Below, one piece after another: positions 31,796-32,690 of a stretch of DNA of 32,690 bases. This DNA is from Mucilaginibacter sp. (GTDB taxonomy: Bacteria > Bacteroidota > Bacteroidia > Sphingobacteriales > Sphingobacteriaceae): the NCBI RefSeq assembly GCF_028287845.1, contig NZ_JAQBOW010000047.1, positions 1 to 32,690 of the forward strand, written 5' to 3'. A program made the translations under genes and the position numbers. The first letter of the stretch is position 1. Each line of letters opens with the position of its first letter. The notes beneath the pieces are model-generated. The model worked only from the letters and a program-made list of their open reading frames with translations, ran no database searches and was not told the DNA's origin.

Positions 31796-31984
31796 ATGCA
31801 AACAGGAACAGTAAAATTTTTTAATGAAACAAAAGGCTTTGGATTTATCAAATCTGATAGCGGCGAAGAGATCTTTGTACATGTGTCAGGATTAAGCGAT
31901 CAAATTCGCGAAAATGATCAAGTTACATTTGATGTTCAAGACGGTAAAAAAGGTCTTAACGCGGTAAATGTAAGAGTAGCTTAA
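31796..31984 (+). CDS. Cold-shock domain protein (CspA family)
   Basis: A 62-residue single cold-shock domain, slightly shorter than E. coli CspA (70). It has the RNA-binding motifs KGFGFI (RNP1) and IFVHVS (RNP2), plus GTVKFFNETKGF at the N-terminus and the closing NAVNVRV strand. Such proteins bind single-stranded RNA and DNA and act as RNA chaperones. It appears monocistronic: TTG at 31754-31756 and TATCTTG at 31766-31772 form a weak promoter-like pair, and a strong terminator follows 19 bases after the stop. The five-prime leader is short, unlike the long leader of E. coli cspA. Confidence 0.95.
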   Translation: MQTGTVKFFNETKGFGFIKSDSGEEIFVHVSGLSDQIRENDQVTFDVQDGKKGLNAVNVRVA

Positions 31985-32002
31985 TACTATATTTATTGAT
32001 GA

Positions 32003-32038
32003 AAAAAGCATCCTCACGTTAATGTGAGGATGCTTTTT
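32003..32038. terminator. Bidirectional terminator between cold-shock and ferritin-like genes
   Basis: GCATCCTCAC (32008-32017) pairs perfectly with GTGAGGATGC (32024-32033) around a GTTAAT loop, with AAAAA on the left and TTTTT on the right. It serves both convergent genes. Confidence 0.94.
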
Positions 32039-32066
32039 GTTTTTTTGGCGGATTTCATCAGCATCA

Positions 32067-32690
32067 TTATATCCACAATGCCGCACCGGTATCTGTTATA
32101 CACTTAAGTGTTTTAATATATTTATACTCCATTTTTTTAGCGTATGCTGCAAAAGTTAACCCGCCTGCTTTAAATAATTTTTTATGTGCAAACCATACCA
32201 GCAGGGAAGTGGCGTAAAAGAAATATTTATAAACTATGATACGCCAGCTTTTAGAGAATTGGCTTTTGCCCTCAAATATTATGGCCAGCCGTTCTGTCTG
32301 GAAAGTGATATGATATGCTTCGTCTATTAATATATCGGTACATATTTCTTTAAGCAATTGGCACCTGGTGGCATTTTTAAGCGCCTGGTAAAATATTTGT
32401 GCGGTGCTTTCAACAATAATAACGGCCAGGGTCCAAATTTCCATGCTGGTATTAAAGTATCTTATTTTTCTAAATAGTGTATCGCCCCAGTTTTTCTTGA
32501 TCCGGGGTTTGCCTATCAGATCAAGATAGCTGCCTAAATTGTTGCCATGTTTTTGTTCTTCTTTAATAAATAGTTTAACAGCGCTCACATATGCCTGATC
32601 GCCAATTTTAAAAGCATATTTGGTTGATGCTGCTATTAAATGTTTTCCTTCGGATGTTTCGCCCAGCTGCCACGCTTGTAACGAATGTAA
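32067..32690 (-). CDS. Ferritin-like diiron protein, partial
   Basis: The reading frame is open through the right edge of the window on the minus strand, so at least 207 residues are present and the N-terminus is missing. A GTG at 32588 could be mistaken for the start, but the frame upstream (GKHLIAASTKYAFKIGDQ) is coherent protein. Two ExxH motifs, EEQKHG and DEAYHITFQ, and a Glu in IIVESTAQIFY fit the four-helix bundle of ferritin-like diiron proteins, each motif giving carboxylate and His ligands. Such proteins include rubrerythrins and diiron oxygenases; which one this is cannot be told. A hydrophobic segment near the C-terminus (YKYFFYATSLLVWF) is unusual and may pack against a membrane. 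Confidence 0.68.
   Translation of the reverse strand, partial: LHSLQAWQLGETSEGKHLIAASTKYAFKIGDQAYVSAVKLFIKEEQKHGNNLGSYLDLIGKPRIKKNWGDTLFRKIRYFNTSMEIWTLAVIIVESTAQIFYQALKNATRCQLLKEICTDILIDEAYHITFQTERLAIIFEGKSQFSKSWRIIVYKYFFYATSLLVWFAHKKLFKAGGLTFAAYAKKMEYKYIKTLKCITDTGAALWI

Noticed and set aside
32067..32588. Complete 173-residue gene starting at GTG 32588
   Set aside because: The frame stays open with sensible protein sequence to the window edge, so the true start lies outside.

Overview
The window looks like a chromosomal segment of a Bacteroidota bacterium, most likely a soil or plant-associated Sphingobacteriaceae close to Mucilaginibacter. The reasons are lineage-restricted families (IPExxxVDY protein next to acpP and pyk, DUF3127, BlaI/BlaR1-TonB cassettes, OprB-type porin, NRRxFxK Tat signals), the near absence of Shine-Dalgarno sequences, TTG starts, and promoter elements of the Bacteroidota type TAnnTTTG. 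No rRNA, tRNA, CRISPR array, integrase or transposase was seen. The taxon is an inference from protein families, not from a marker search.

Layout. 1-2177: the start of acpP (minus), divergent from an IPExxxVDY protein and pyruvate kinase, closed by a strong terminator. 2441-4781: an Omp85/BamA-like barrel, then two small membrane proteins on the minus strand. 4851-8211 (minus): a duplicated BlaI cassette, blaI2 - TonB-domain protein - blaI1 - BlaR1-like M56 peptidase carrying two TonB C-terminal domains and a plug-like tail that appears frameshifted. 8359-12492: a beta-CASP metallo-beta-lactamase nuclease and an RprX/RprY-like two-component pair. 12769-18214: a tight five-gene operon of three Tat-signal mannonate-dehydratase homologues and two Sec-signal RraA/HMG-aldolase-like proteins. 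This is the best candidate here for an undescribed pathway: periplasmic sugar-acid dehydration followed by aldol cleavage.

18215-19078: an intergenic region with eight copies of the octamer TGWAACAA, mostly phased at about one helical turn, between two strong terminators, then a DUF3127 protein with an SSB-like acidic tail. 19138-21916: an RlmL-like methyltransferase, a small secreted protein, an XRE regulator and an HD phosphohydrolase. 21956-27573: a frameshifted Fur-family regulator, then a palindrome, a promoter, a possible leader peptide and attenuator, a small ORF, an MgtA-type P-type ATPase, an OprB-type porin behind a long palindrome, and a YceI protein. 27636-28097: a non-coding MITE-like element with hairpin-bearing terminal inverted repeats. 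28215-31010: a phosphate module of PhoR-like kinase, PhoU-like DUF47 protein and Pit transporter, with a Pho-box-like direct repeat just upstream of the last two. 31040-32690: a DUF4197 protein, a cold-shock protein with a strong terminator, and a ferritin-like diiron protein cut by the window end.

Two genes (the BlaR1-like protein and the Fur-like regulator) each look disrupted by one missing base. Either the assembly has indel errors or these are recent mutations; raw reads would decide. All functional statements are from motif recognition by eye; no database search was run.
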